Positions 36,564 to 45,693 of a stretch of 64,000 nt of DNA are shown here, piece by piece. Position 1 is the stretch's first letter. Every line of letters starts with the position of its first letter. The notes under the pieces are model-generated. The model was not told where the DNA came from and made no database searches. It saw only the letters and a list, made by a program, of their open reading frames with translations. Origin of the DNA: Mesorhizobium sp. ES1-4 (GTDB lineage: Bacteria; Pseudomonadota; Alphaproteobacteria; Rhizobiales; Rhizobiaceae); NCBI RefSeq assembly GCF_020164745.1, contig NZ_JAIUGV010000012.1:1-64000 (forward strand). The letters are read 5' to 3'. The translations under genes and the position numbers were made by a program.

Positions 36564-36882
36564 GAGGCATCCTTCCGTCTGACGACAAGTTTCGGCCATC
36601 GGTGCGCCGCAGATCATCTGAAGGCTTTGGCTTCGACAGTATCTTTCGCCGTAGCACGAGCGGTGCGCCGCATCTTGTGCTGGCGTCGTCCGCGGCGGGA
36701 GCGCCTCACGTCGCGCGCGGCGCCGCAATGGGCAGGCCAGATGCTACAGCGTGCCAAACCGGATGGCGGATACGCAACTTTCTGCTTTCGGAAGGCCTAT
36801 TTCGGTCAGGTGGGTCGCCGCCTGCCGCTCTATGATGAAATACATCCCAGTGCGGATGTGCTTCCACCGGAGATCGACGGAC
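36564..36882. promoter_or_regulatory. divergent promoter region with an 11-bp direct repeat
   Basis: The 319 nt between the divergent GNAT and HAD genes contain GGTGCGCCGCA twice, at 36601-36611 and 36661-36671, exactly 60 nt apart on the same strand. A spacing of near-integral helical turns would suit a regulator binding both. No clear -35/-10 pair could be chosen by eye. Otherwise no gene is present. Confidence 0.3.
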
Positions 36883-37551
36883 ATGGCTTCCTTCAGGCCC
36901 AAATACATCACTTTCGACTGCTACGGCACGTTGACCTTTTTCCAGATGGCGGAAGCGGCGCGCGATCTCTACGGCCGTCGGCTCGACGGGCCGCGCATGC
37001 AGGAGTTCATCAAGAATTTCGCGGCGTATCGGCTCGACGAGATCATGGGCGACTGGAAGCCCTATGCCGACGTCATCCACAATGCGCTCGAGCGCTCCTG
37101 CAAGCGCAACGGCATCGCCTTCAGCGCCGAAGATGCTGGGATGGTCTACGAGCGTGTCCCCACCTGGGGGCCGCACGCCGATGTTCCGGCCGGCCTGGCG
37201 AAGGTCGCCAAGGAAATTCCGCTGGTCATCCTGTCCAACGCGATGAACGCACAGATCATGTCCAATGTCGAAAAGCTTGGTGCGCCGTTCCATGCCGTCT
37301 ACACGGCTGAGCAGGCGCAGGCCTACAAGCCCCGTTTCAAGGCGTTCGAATACATGTTCGACAGGTTGGGTTGCGGCCCGGAGGATGTTCTTCACTGCTC
37401 GTCTTCGTTCCGCTACGACCTGATGTCGGCGCACGATCTCGGCATCAAGAACAAGGTATGGGTCAATCGCGGTCACGAACCGGCCAACCCGTATTACGGC
37501 TATGTCGAGATATCGGACCTTTCGGGTCTTCCAGGCGTCGTTGGGCTCTGA
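36883..37551 (+). CDS. haloacid dehalogenase-like hydrolase (type II), 222 aa
   Basis: The ATG at 36883 has GGAG 12 nt upstream, and the product starts MASFRPKYITFDCYGTLTFF, where the Asp of FDCYGT is the HAD nucleophile. Motif II is VILSNAMN, motif III includes AYKPRFKAFEYMFD, and motif IV is HCSSSFRYDLMSA. It is paralogous to the HAD at 33377-34099 and precedes the PuuB-like oxidase by 16 nt, so the two form an operon. Substrate unknown. Confidence 0.8.
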   Translation: MASFRPKYITFDCYGTLTFFQMAEAARDLYGRRLDGPRMQEFIKNFAAYRLDEIMGDWKPYADVIHNALERSCKRNGIAFSAEDAGMVYERVPTWGPHADVPAGLAKVAKEIPLVILSNAMNAQIMSNVEKLGAPFHAVYTAEQAQAYKPRFKAFEYMFDRLGCGPEDVLHCSSSFRYDLMSAHDLGIKNKVWVNRGHEPANPYYGYVEISDLSGLPGVVGL

Positions 37552-37567
37552 AACAGGCGGATTGCCG

Positions 37568-38842
37568 ATGAAGTTCGTCTCCTACTGGCACGACACGGCC
37601 CCTGTCTTTTCCGGCGGGGCGCAAGGCCCAGTCGAGGGGCACTACGATGCCGCTATCATAGGCGGCGGCTTCACCGGTCTCGCCGCCGCGCGCCAACTGG
37701 CGAAGGCCGGCGCCAAGGTGGTGGTGCTGGAGGCCCAGTGCGTGGGCTGGGGCGCATCCGGCCGCAATGGCGGACACCTCAACAACGGCCTCGCCCACAG
37801 CTACCTCTCCGCCAAGGCGGAGCTCGGCAAGGACCGCGCAATCGCGCTCTACCGGGCGCTCGACGACTCCGTCGATACAATCGAGGCGCTGGTCACCGAG
37901 GAAGGCATCGACTGCGATTTCCGCCGTGCCGGCAAGCTGAAGCTTGCTTCCAAGCCGCAGCACTTTGATGTGATCGCCCGCAACTTCGAAGCCCTCCATG
38001 CCGAGGTGGATCCGGACACGGCGCTGCTGTCGGCGGCCGATCTCAAATCCGAGATCGGCTCGCCATTCCACGGCGCGATGCTGTCGAAGAAGAGCGCCAT
38101 GATGCATATGGGCCGCTATGTGGCGGGTCTCGCCACTGCAGCCGTCCGCCACGGCGCCGTGATCCATGAGAACACGGCAGTCACCGACCGCAAGCAGGCC
38201 GGCAGCAGGCATGAACTGACCACTTCGCGCGGCCGCATCAGTGCCGACAACGTGCTGATGGCGACCGGCGCATACACCACGCCTGACTTCGACTACTTCC
38301 GCCGCAGGATCATCTCCGTCGGCAGCTTCATCATCGCCACGCGGCCGTTGAGCGACGCCGAGATCACTGCCACCATGCCCGGCAACCGGACATGCGTGAC
38401 CTCGATGAACATCGGCAACTACTTCCGGCTCTCGCCCGACAGGCGCCTGATCTTCGGCGGCCGCGCACGCTTTTCGGCGACATCGGACCAGCGCTCCGAC
38501 GCCAGGAGCGGAGAGATCTTGCGGGCAGGCCTCGCGGCGATCTTTCCGCAGCTCGCCAAGGTCGAGATCGACTATTGCTGGGGCGGGCTGGTCGACATGA
38601 CCAAGGATCGCTTCCCCCGCGCCGGTTACCATGACGGTGTCTGGTTCGCGATGGGCTATTCCGGCCACGGCGCGCAGCTTTCCAGCCATCTCGGCATGAT
38701 CCTGGCCGATGCCATGCTCGGCCGCGAGGACCGCAATCCGCTGAAGGGGCTGGAATGGCCCTCCATTCCCGGCTATTCCGGCAAGCCCTGGTTCCTGCCG
38801 ATGGTCGGCCTCTACTACAAGGCGCTCGATCGGATTCAGTGA
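37568..38842 (+). CDS. FAD-dependent amine oxidase, PuuB/OrdL-like, 424 aa
   Basis: A DAO-superfamily oxidase similar in layout to gamma-glutamylputrescine oxidase. The FAD fold is at residues 27-56 (YDAAIIGGGFTGLAAARQLA, then VVVLEAQCVGWGASGRNGG), and the C-terminal FAD loop is VWFAMGYSGHGAQLSSHLG. The N-terminal SYWHDTAP followed by FSGG resembles the 'SYW...' start of PuuB relatives. It oxidises a primary or secondary amine to an imine/aldehyde with release of peroxide or reduced carrier. Next to an omega-aminotransferase and gabD, polyamine-type catabolism is the best guess. It starts 16 nt after the HAD gene. Confidence 0.8.
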   Translation: MKFVSYWHDTAPVFSGGAQGPVEGHYDAAIIGGGFTGLAAARQLAKAGAKVVVLEAQCVGWGASGRNGGHLNNGLAHSYLSAKAELGKDRAIALYRALDDSVDTIEALVTEEGIDCDFRRAGKLKLASKPQHFDVIARNFEALHAEVDPDTALLSAADLKSEIGSPFHGAMLSKKSAMMHMGRYVAGLATAAVRHGAVIHENTAVTDRKQAGSRHELTTSRGRISADNVLMATGAYTTPDFDYFRRRIISVGSFIIATRPLSDAEITATMPGNRTCVTSMNIGNYFRLSPDRRLIFGGRARFSATSDQRSDARSGEILRAGLAAIFPQLAKVEIDYCWGGLVDMTKDRFPRAGYHDGVWFAMGYSGHGAQLSSHLGMILADAMLGREDRNPLKGLEWPSIPGYSGKPWFLPMVGLYYKALDRIQ

Positions 38843-38876
38843 TCGCCGATCCGGGTAGGGTTTCAGCCAAATTGCC

Positions 38877-40334
38877 TCAGTTGAGCCCGCCGATGTGAAA
38901 GCTCTTCATCTCGAGATATTCCTCGATGCCGGCCTGCGCGCCCTCTCGGCCGAGGCCGGACAGCTTGACGCCGCCGAAGGGGGCTACCTCGATCGAGACC
39001 GAGCCGGTGTTCAAGCCCACCATGCCGAACTCCAGCGCCTCGCCGACGCGCCAGGCGCGTTTCAAATTTTCGGTGTAGAAGTAGGAGGCAAGCCCGTAGG
39101 GCGTGCCGTTGGCCAAGGCGATTGCTTCCTCTTCCGTCTCGAACCGGAAAAGCGGCGCGACCGGGCCGAACGTTTCCTCACCGGCAAGCAGCATCTCTTT
39201 TGTGGCGCCGGTCAGCACCAGCGGCGCGACATATTGCGGACCCTCGGGCAGCGCCGGCCTCGCTGTGATGATCGCAGCACCTTTGCCAAGCGCGTCCTCG
39301 ACGTGGCGGTTGATCTTCTCGACCGCCGCCATGTTGATCATCGGCCCGATGGCGACGCCGGGCTGTTTGCCCGGTCCCACCGTCATGGCGTTGACGCGAG
39401 CGGATAGCTTGGCAGCGAAGGCGTCGTAGACACCAGCCTGAACGAGGATGCGGTTGGCGCAAACGCAGGTCTGGCCGCCGTTTCTGAACTTCGAGACCAG
39501 CGCGCCCTCGACGGCAAGATCGAGGTCGGCGTCGTCGAAGACGATGAAAGGGGCGTTGCCGCCGAGTTCGAGGCTGAGCCGCTTCACGCTGTCGGCCGCG
39601 CCTCGCATCAGCAGCGAACCGACCCGCGTCGAGCCGGTGAAGGAGATCTTGCGAACCGTCTCGTTCGCCATGATCTCGTTGCCAATCTCGGCCGGTATGC
39701 CGGTGACGATGTTGATGACGCCAGCGGGGATGCCGGCCCGTTCGGCAAGCACGCCGAGCGCCAGCGCCGAATAGGGCGTGAACTCGGACGGCTTGATCAC
39801 CACCGTGCAGCCGGCGGCCAATGCCGGCGCGACCTTGCGGGTGATCATCGCATTAGGAAAATTCCACGGCGTGATGATTCCGCAAACGCCGACCGGTTCC
39901 TTCAGCACGATGATGCGTCGGTCGGACGTGGGCGAGGGGATGGTGTGCCCGTTGATGCGGCGTGCCTCCTCCGCGAACCATTTGACGAAGGACGCGCCGT
40001 AACGGATCTCACCTTTGGCCTCGTCCAGCGGCTTACCCTGTTCCGTCGTCAGGATAAGCGCCAGATCGTCCAGATGCGCCAGCATCAGGCCATGCCAGGT
40101 TTCAAGGAGCGCCGCGCGTTCGGCGTTGGTCTTCTTCCTCCAGTCCCGGTAGGCGGAAACTGCGGCCTCTATCGCCGCGCGGGTCTCCGCACCGGCCATG
40201 TCGGGCACCGAGCCGATCGCCGCCTGGGTTGCCGGATCGATGACGTCGACAGTACTGCCGGAGCCGGCAGCGACCCACTTACCGCCGATCAGGCCGGCTT
40301 CGCGGAAGAGGGTTTTGTCTCTGAGGTTTTTCAT
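38877..40334 (-). CDS. gabD: NAD(P)-dependent succinate-semialdehyde dehydrogenase, 485 aa
   Basis: An aldehyde dehydrogenase of the GabD branch, converting succinate semialdehyde (from GABA/putrescine) to succinate. It begins KTLFREAGLIGGKWVAA and has the NAD-site text GVCGIITPWNFPNAMITRKV, the catalytic Glu in LELGGNAPFIVFDDADLD near 255, and the catalytic Cys in FRNGGQTCVCANR near 287; the neighbouring CVC pair matches redox-sensitive GabD. It is convergent with the PuuB-like gene and followed upstream (17 nt) by the isocitrate/tartrate-dehydrogenase-like gene in the same operon. Confidence 0.9.
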   Translation of the reverse strand: MKNLRDKTLFREAGLIGGKWVAAGSGSTVDVIDPATQAAIGSVPDMAGAETRAAIEAAVSAYRDWRKKTNAERAALLETWHGLMLAHLDDLALILTTEQGKPLDEAKGEIRYGASFVKWFAEEARRINGHTIPSPTSDRRIIVLKEPVGVCGIITPWNFPNAMITRKVAPALAAGCTVVIKPSEFTPYSALALGVLAERAGIPAGVINIVTGIPAEIGNEIMANETVRKISFTGSTRVGSLLMRGAADSVKRLSLELGGNAPFIVFDDADLDLAVEGALVSKFRNGGQTCVCANRILVQAGVYDAFAAKLSARVNAMTVGPGKQPGVAIGPMINMAAVEKINRHVEDALGKGAAIITARPALPEGPQYVAPLVLTGATKEMLLAGEETFGPVAPLFRFETEEEAIALANGTPYGLASYFYTENLKRAWRVGEALEFGMVGLNTGSVSIEVAPFGGVKLSGLGREGAQAGIEEYLEMKSFHIGGLN

Positions 40335-40351
40335 TGGAAACGACCTTGCAA

Positions 40352-41401
40352 TCAGGTGAGCGCGGCGACGACAGCGGCGGTGATGACGTCCGTCCGGTCC
40401 TTGCCGGCAATGGTGCCCATGCCTCTGACAGTGGTGGCTTCGACGGCCTGCATAACGCGGTCGGCCGCAGCCCTTTCGCCGAGATGTTCGAGCATCATGG
40501 CGCCGGACCAGATGGTGGCGATCGGATTGGCGATGCCCTGATGCGCGATGTCGGGCGCCGAGCCATGTACCGGCTCGAACATCGACGGCGCCGAGCGGTC
40601 GGGATTGATGTTGGCGGAGGCAGCGTAGCCGAGCCCGCCCTGGATCGCCGCGCCGATGTCGGTCAGGATGTCGCCGAACAGATTGGAGGCGACGACCACG
40701 TCTAGGCTCTCCGGTGCCATGATCATGCGCGCGGCGAGTGCGTCGACGTGATAGCTGGTCACTGTGACATCAGGATAGTCCGCTGCCAGCTTTCGCGTGA
40801 TCTCGTCCCAGAACACCATCGAATATTTCTGCGCATTGGACTTCGTGACGGAGGCAAGCTTGCCCCGCCGTGCCTGCGCCTGCTCGAAGCCGAAGCGCAG
40901 GATGCGCTCGACGCCGGCACGAGTGAAGATCGAGGTTTCTACAGCGACTTCGTCCGCAGTGCCTTGATGCACGCGGCCGCCGGCGCCCGAATATTCCCCT
41001 TCGGTGTTCTCACGGATGCACAGAATGTCGAAACCTTCTGCCCGCAGCGGGCCTGTCACACCCGGTAGCAGGCGGTGCGGCCGGATGTTGGCATATTGCA
41101 CGAACGCCTTGCGGATTGGCAGGAGCAGCCCGTGCAGCGAAACGGAATCCGGCACCTCCGCCGGCCAGCCGACGGCGCCGAGAAGGATGGCGTCAAAGCC
41201 GCGTAGGGTCTCGATGCCGTCTTCCGGCATCATGCGGCCGGTATCCTTGTAGAATTTGCAGGACCAGGGGAACTCGGTTGCGGTCAAGGCAAAGCCCGCG
41301 TGTTTGGCCGCGGCCTCCAGCACCGTCCAGGCGGCGGCGGTCACATCGCTGCCGATGCCGTCACCGGGGATCATAGCGATCGAATAGGATTTCATCGGCA
41401 T
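40352..41401 (-). CDS. isocitrate/isopropylmalate-family dehydrogenase, tartrate dehydrogenase-like, 349 aa
   Basis: An NAD-dependent beta-hydroxyacid oxidative decarboxylase. Family motifs are IAMIPGDGIGSDVT (N-terminus), LCIRENTEGEYSGAGGRVH (substrate-binding region near 140), TKSNAQKYSMVFWDE, and the metal site/nucleotide region NLFGDILTDIGAAIQGGLG near 250. The RENTEGEYSG-GGR pattern favours tartrate/D-malate dehydrogenase over isocitrate dehydrogenase. It would oxidise tartrate, malate or a related hydroxyacid from the cluster's products. It lies between two aldehyde dehydrogenase genes, 4 nt from the next. Confidence 0.85.
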   Translation of the reverse strand: MPMKSYSIAMIPGDGIGSDVTAAAWTVLEAAAKHAGFALTATEFPWSCKFYKDTGRMMPEDGIETLRGFDAILLGAVGWPAEVPDSVSLHGLLLPIRKAFVQYANIRPHRLLPGVTGPLRAEGFDILCIRENTEGEYSGAGGRVHQGTADEVAVETSIFTRAGVERILRFGFEQAQARRGKLASVTKSNAQKYSMVFWDEITRKLAADYPDVTVTSYHVDALAARMIMAPESLDVVVASNLFGDILTDIGAAIQGGLGYAASANINPDRSAPSMFEPVHGSAPDIAHQGIANPIATIWSGAMMLEHLGERAAADRVMQAVEATTVRGMGTIAGKDRTDVITAAVVAALT

Positions 41402-41405
41402 CTCT

Positions 41406-42869
41406 CTAGAGGCTGATCAGGACGCTCTTGGTCCTGCGGTTGGCGAGATAGGCCTCGCGACCAAGGTCCTTGCCGATGCCGGAGCGCTTGTAGCCGCCGG
41501 TCGGCAGAATATGGTCGCGCGAGCGGCTATAGCGGTTGACCCAGACAGTGCCCGCCTCGAGCTTGCGTGCGAAGCGGATGGTCCGGGACAGGTCGGCGGT
41601 GAACAGGCCGGAAGCCAGCCCGTAGGTTGGATGGCGGGACAGCGCCAGCGCCTCCTCCTCAGTCTCGAAGGTCTGGATGGTCAGGACCGGGCCGAAGATT
41701 TCCTCGACGATCGCCGGATTGGCCTGGTCGACATCAGCGATCAGCGTCGGCTTGTAGAAATAGCCTGGGCTGTCCATGACGCCACCGCCGGTCAGGCATT
41801 CGCCGCCGGCCTCGATCGCGGCCCGCACGATGCTGTCGACACGCCCCCGCTGCCGCTCTGAGATGATTGGCGAATATTGGGTCGCGTCGTCCCATGTCGG
41901 GCCTGGCCGCACCGCCTTCATCCTCTCCAGGATGGCGGCCGTCAACCTGTCGGTCACGCTGTTCTCGACGATCAGCCGCGTGCCGGCGACGCAGGCCTGC
42001 CCGGCGTTGAAGGTGACGCTGCCGGCGATAGCCGTCGCCGCCTTGTCCAGATCGGCATCGGCAAAGACAATCTGCGGGCTCTTGCCGCCGAGTTCCAGCG
42101 TCATCGGCTTGACGCCGGTGCGGGCGACGTTCTCCATGATGGCCGATCCGGCGCGGGTCGAGCCGGTGAAGCTAACCTTGGCGATCTCGGGATGGCCGGT
42201 CAGTGCCGTGCCCGTCGTCGGGCCGTCGCCAAGCACAACGTTTATGAGCCCGGCCGGCAGACCAGCTTTTACGGCGAGCTGCGCCATGGTGACAGCCGAG
42301 AAGGGCGTCATTTCCGACGGCTTCAGCACGACAGCATTGCCCGCGGCCAGCGCCGGGCCGAGCTTCCAGCCCGCCATGGAGATGGGAAAGTTCCATGGCG
42401 TGATCGCACCGACCACGCCATAGGGCTCGCTCATGATCATGCCGAGACTGGCGTCGTCGGTTGGCACCAGCTCACTGCCTTCCTTGTCCGCGAATTCGGC
42501 GAAGAAGCGGATCTGCTCGGCGGTCACGGCGATGTCGCCGGCAACGAGCTGGCCGACAGGCCGGGTGGAACACAGGGCCTCGATCCTGGCCAGCGTTTCG
42601 GCTTCCGCCTCGATCACGTCGGCCCAGGCCTGGAGCGCCTTCGTCCGTTCGCGCGGCCGGACGCCGCCCCAGTTGCTGGCCTTCAGCGCCTCCTTGGCGC
42701 TTTCCACGGCACGGTCGACCATGTCGACGCCGGCCACGGGGCAGCCGGCATATGCCTTGCCATCCGACGAGCGGCGCATCTCGATGGCACCCTCGGCCGC
42801 GATCAGCTCCCCGCCAATGAAATGGCCGACGGGAAGGGGGACGGTATCCGGGTCGAAGCTCAGGCTCAT
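41406..42869 (-). CDS. NAD-dependent aldehyde dehydrogenase, 487 aa
   Basis: An aldehyde dehydrogenase of the broad betaine/aminoaldehyde (PuuC-like) group. Visible are the NAD-site GVVGAITPWNFPISMAGWKL, the catalytic Glu in LELGGKSPQIVFADADLDKA near 260, the catalytic Cys in FNAGQACVAGTRL near 294, and the C-terminal GGYKRSGIGKDLGREA. It likely oxidises the aminoaldehyde produced by one of the amine oxidases in the block. It begins the minus-strand unit containing the tartrate-type dehydrogenase and gabD; 150 nt separate it from the upstream cupin gene. Confidence 0.9.
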   Translation of the reverse strand: MSLSFDPDTVPLPVGHFIGGELIAAEGAIEMRRSSDGKAYAGCPVAGVDMVDRAVESAKEALKASNWGGVRPRERTKALQAWADVIEAEAETLARIEALCSTRPVGQLVAGDIAVTAEQIRFFAEFADKEGSELVPTDDASLGMIMSEPYGVVGAITPWNFPISMAGWKLGPALAAGNAVVLKPSEMTPFSAVTMAQLAVKAGLPAGLINVVLGDGPTTGTALTGHPEIAKVSFTGSTRAGSAIMENVARTGVKPMTLELGGKSPQIVFADADLDKAATAIAGSVTFNAGQACVAGTRLIVENSVTDRLTAAILERMKAVRPGPTWDDATQYSPIISERQRGRVDSIVRAAIEAGGECLTGGGVMDSPGYFYKPTLIADVDQANPAIVEEIFGPVLTIQTFETEEEALALSRHPTYGLASGLFTADLSRTIRFARKLEAGTVWVNRYSRSRDHILPTGGYKRSGIGKDLGREAYLANRRTKSVLISL

Positions 42870-43020
42870 CGGCGACCACTCTGGACTGTTCAGCAGGAGC
42901 CTAGCGCGGGCGGCAGCGCAGCATGCACCGTTCGGCGATCGGTCGCGGATGATTGTTGTGTACGGGCGATGACAGACGGCAAAATCTTCCGCGGGGGTCA
43001 GCGCCAGTCGCGGACGCTCT

Positions 43021-43389
43021 CTACCCCACCGTCACGTAGATCTTGCGCACCGTTTCGATGGTTTTCCATACCCCGGCGAAGCCAGGCTTCATCACGAAGC
43101 TGTCGCCGGCGCGGTAGATCACCGGCTTGCCGCCGTCGGGCGCGATTTCGATCACGCCCGAGAGGATGTGGCAGAACTCGAAAGTCTCTCCCTTGATCGA
43201 GCGCGTTTCGCCAGGCGTCGCTTCCCAGACGCCAGTGTGGACGAGGTCGTCCTTGGCCACGTCCAGTGCCCAGGTCTTGAAGGCCGAGTTGCCGGTAATC
43301 AGCCGTTCGGGCAGCGCCCCGGATTCGCGCGGTGAAAAGGCTGGATTGGTATCGACGGTCTTGAGCAGGGACAAGGGATGGCCTTTCAT
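43021..43389 (-). CDS. cupin domain protein, 122 aa
   Basis: A small single-domain cupin (DUF861/(S)-ureidoglycine-type). The conserved parts are GVWEATPGETRSIKGETFEF (about 53-72), CHILSGVIEIAPDGG and YRAGDSFVMKPGFAGVWKTI, the beta-barrel with reduced metal ligands. Cupins of this type accompany amino-acid or polyamine catabolic enzymes (as puuR-adjacent or EutQ-like proteins), without proven activity. The ATG at 43387-43389 is chosen; a TTG at 43401 overlapping the preceding stop (TTGA) is an alternative. The operon comprises argE-like, ghrA-like and this gene. Confidence 0.75.
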   Translation of the reverse strand: MKGHPLSLLKTVDTNPAFSPRESGALPERLITGNSAFKTWALDVAKDDLVHTGVWEATPGETRSIKGETFEFCHILSGVIEIAPDGGKPVIYRAGDSFVMKPGFAGVWKTIETVRKIYVTVG

Positions 43390-43397
43390 GTTGAATT

Positions 43398-44321
43398 TCA
43401 ATAGCCGCGCGACCGGTCGACGAGCCCGATGGGGTCAAGACCGGCGCGGTAGCGCCGGATGTTTTCGACGACGGCCTGTGCGGCAGTCACGGGCTGGGTG
43501 ACGCTGGCGACATGCGGGGTCAGGATAACCTTCGGATGCAACCAGAACGGATGGCCCGACGGCAGCGGCTCGGGATCGGTGACGTCTACCATCGCCGCAG
43601 AAAGATGGCCGCTGTCGAGCGCGGCGAGGAGCGCTTCGTGATCGAGCTGCGGCCCCCGGCCGGTGTGGACGAGCGCCGCCCCTTCAGGCAGTTTCGTAAA
43701 CAGGCCGGCATCGAGCAAACCACGCGTCTCCCCGGTCAGTGGCAGCAGGCAGACCAATATGTCACTGACGGCGAGCATCTCGTCCAGGCCGAGCTCACCA
43801 TGATGACAGGTCACGCCCGCGATCTGCCGCGGCGAGCGACTCCATCCGGCGAGCTGGAAGCCGAAGGGCTTCAGGCGGTCGAGGACTGCTTGGCCAAGCT
43901 GTCCGAGGCCGAGCACGCCGACCCGGCGCGATCCAGCCTGTGGCTGCGCGATATCGGCCCATTCACCGGCGCGCTGCTGCGCCAGGTATCCAGGCAGGTT
44001 GCGGTGGAGCGCGAGTACGGCAAGCATCACATATTCCTGCATCATGCGCACGATGCCTTCCTCGACCATGCGCACGATCTTCACGTTCACGGGCACAGCA
44101 TCGAGGTGAAACTGATCAACGCCAGCGCCGATCGAAAACAGGATTTCCAGGTTCCTGTAGCGGTCGAGATTATCCGGCACGGCCCAACTAATCAGGTAAC
44201 GCACGGCGTCGGTGTCGATCGCTGCGGCATCCATCGTGAAGGGGACGTCCGGCAGTTCTCTCGCGAAGGCATCGGCGAAGATGGCCCCGCGGCGCGGATC
44301 GGAATTGAACAGGAACGTCAT
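43398..44321 (-). CDS. ghrA: D-2-hydroxyacid dehydrogenase, glyoxylate/hydroxypyruvate reductase A-like, 307 aa
   Basis: The start is the ATG at 44319-44321 with AAGGG upstream. The protein has a short substrate domain (MTFLFNSDPRRGAIFADAFA), the NAD fold at about 130-155 (RRVGVLGLGQLGQAVLDRL), the GDH family segments LLPLTGETRGLLDAGLFTKL, the catalytic-site VHTGRGPQLDHEALLAALDS and VDVTDPEPLPSGHPFW. This is the short GhrA type, which reduces glyoxylate or hydroxypyruvate with NADPH. It starts 9 nt after the ArgE-like gene and overlaps the cupin unit. Confidence 0.85.
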   Translation of the reverse strand: MTFLFNSDPRRGAIFADAFARELPDVPFTMDAAAIDTDAVRYLISWAVPDNLDRYRNLEILFSIGAGVDQFHLDAVPVNVKIVRMVEEGIVRMMQEYVMLAVLALHRNLPGYLAQQRAGEWADIAQPQAGSRRVGVLGLGQLGQAVLDRLKPFGFQLAGWSRSPRQIAGVTCHHGELGLDEMLAVSDILVCLLPLTGETRGLLDAGLFTKLPEGAALVHTGRGPQLDHEALLAALDSGHLSAAMVDVTDPEPLPSGHPFWLHPKVILTPHVASVTQPVTAAQAVVENIRRYRAGLDPIGLVDRSRGY

Positions 44322-44332
44322 TTCGGCCCTTT

Positions 44333-45457
44333 TCACGTTGCGCAACGGGCACCCAGCGCCTCGATCAACCGCTGGCAGACGGCGAGTTCGCTCGTAAGGA
44401 TGTATTCGTCGGGCTTGTGGGCGCGGCCGATGTCACCGGGGCCGCAGATGATCGCGTCTAAACCTGCGGCCTGGTAAAGCCCGGCCTCCGTACCGTAACT
44501 GACGGCGGCAAGCGGCACCTCGCCAGTCAAAGCGTGTAGCAGTCCCGCAAGTGGCGCGTCTCGCGGCAGCGACATCGCCGGATAGGCGCTCATCGGCGTC
44601 CACTCGGCCTGAAAGCCTTCGGCTGCAAGGGCCTCGGCCTCCGCCCGGACGCTCGCGAGCAGGCTGGCCGGGTCGACGCCGGGTATGGCGCGCGCCTCCA
44701 GGTCCAGCGTGCAGGTGTCGGGAATGATGTTGACCGATTGGCCGCCCGCCACGACACCCGCTTGCAGCGAGGAGTAGGGCGGCTCGAAAGCGGGGTCGAA
44801 CGGACCGTGCGTCAGCCGCTCGGCTTCGCTCACGGCTGCGCTCAGCGCGTTCGCCATGGCGTGGATGGCGTTGAGACCGAGATCGGGCCGTGAGGAGTGG
44901 CCGGTGAGGCCCCGGATCGTCACCCGAGCCGCCGCCTTGCCCTTGTGCCCGCGCACGGCGTGCATGCCGCTCGGCTCACCGACAATGACGCCGAGCGGTT
45001 TTGCGCAAAGTTCGGGAAGGCGGGCGATCAAATGCGGCACGCCGCGGCACCCCACCTCCTCGTCATAGGAGAAGGCGAGATGGATCGGCATGGCAAGGCG
45101 CAGTGCCGCCAGCGTAGGCACCGCCGCGAGCACCGCGGCAAGAAACCCCTTCATGTCCGTGGTGCCGCGTCCATAGAGCCGTTCGCCCTCCTTGCGCATA
45201 GCAAAAGGGCTCGAACTCCACTGCGGCTCATTGGCGGGGACGACGTCCATGTGGCCGGAGAGAATATAGCCAGGGACGTCGGCCGGGCCGACCGTCGCGA
45301 ACAGATTGGACCGGTCGCCTTCCGGCCCTCGAAGCAGCATAACCTGCATTCCGTGCTTTGCGAGATAGGCTTCGATCCAGCCGGCGATATCGCCGTTCGG
45401 CTTGCCGGCGACCGATGGAAAGGCGACAAGACGGTCGAGGATGTCGAAGACGTCCAT
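44333..45457 (-). CDS. argE: acetylornithine deacetylase-like M20 peptidase, 374 aa
   Basis: The ATG at 45455-45457 follows GAGGG; 17 upstream codons in frame are unlikely. A zinc-dependent deacylase: metal motifs LSGHMDVVPANEPQWSS (His-Met-Asp), YGRGTTDMKGFLA (bridging Asp), SYDEEVGCRGVPHL (Glu-Glu) and the C-terminal ICGPGDIGRAHKPDEYI (His). RGLTGHSSRPDLGLNAIHAM marks the dimerisation domain. Placement in a catabolic operon, not an arginine locus, and next to two GNAT genes suggests that it deacylates an N-acyl amino acid or polyamine rather than acting in arginine synthesis. Confidence 0.85.
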   Translation of the reverse strand: MDVFDILDRLVAFPSVAGKPNGDIAGWIEAYLAKHGMQVMLLRGPEGDRSNLFATVGPADVPGYILSGHMDVVPANEPQWSSSPFAMRKEGERLYGRGTTDMKGFLAAVLAAVPTLAALRLAMPIHLAFSYDEEVGCRGVPHLIARLPELCAKPLGVIVGEPSGMHAVRGHKGKAAARVTIRGLTGHSSRPDLGLNAIHAMANALSAAVSEAERLTHGPFDPAFEPPYSSLQAGVVAGGQSVNIIPDTCTLDLEARAIPGVDPASLLASVRAEAEALAAEGFQAEWTPMSAYPAMSLPRDAPLAGLLHALTGEVPLAAVSYGTEAGLYQAAGLDAIICGPGDIGRAHKPDEYILTSELAVCQRLIEALGARCAT

Positions 45458-45693
45458 TCCAGCCCTCACGGCATTTTCAGGTTCGCCGGGGTCGACGCCA
45501 CCGGCCATAACTGCAGAATTGCCGCAGAGGATGTGCGCGTTCTTTCGCGATTGCGTGCCGAAAGCGGAAGTGTTTCAGTCGAATCTAGCGTTGCTGCACG
45601 GCATTCGAGCAAATCGTATCGGTCGGGTTGTTTACCGTTGTCTGTGCATGGCGTTGTATGTCACCTGTTAGGCAATCCTTCAGAGGCAACGAA

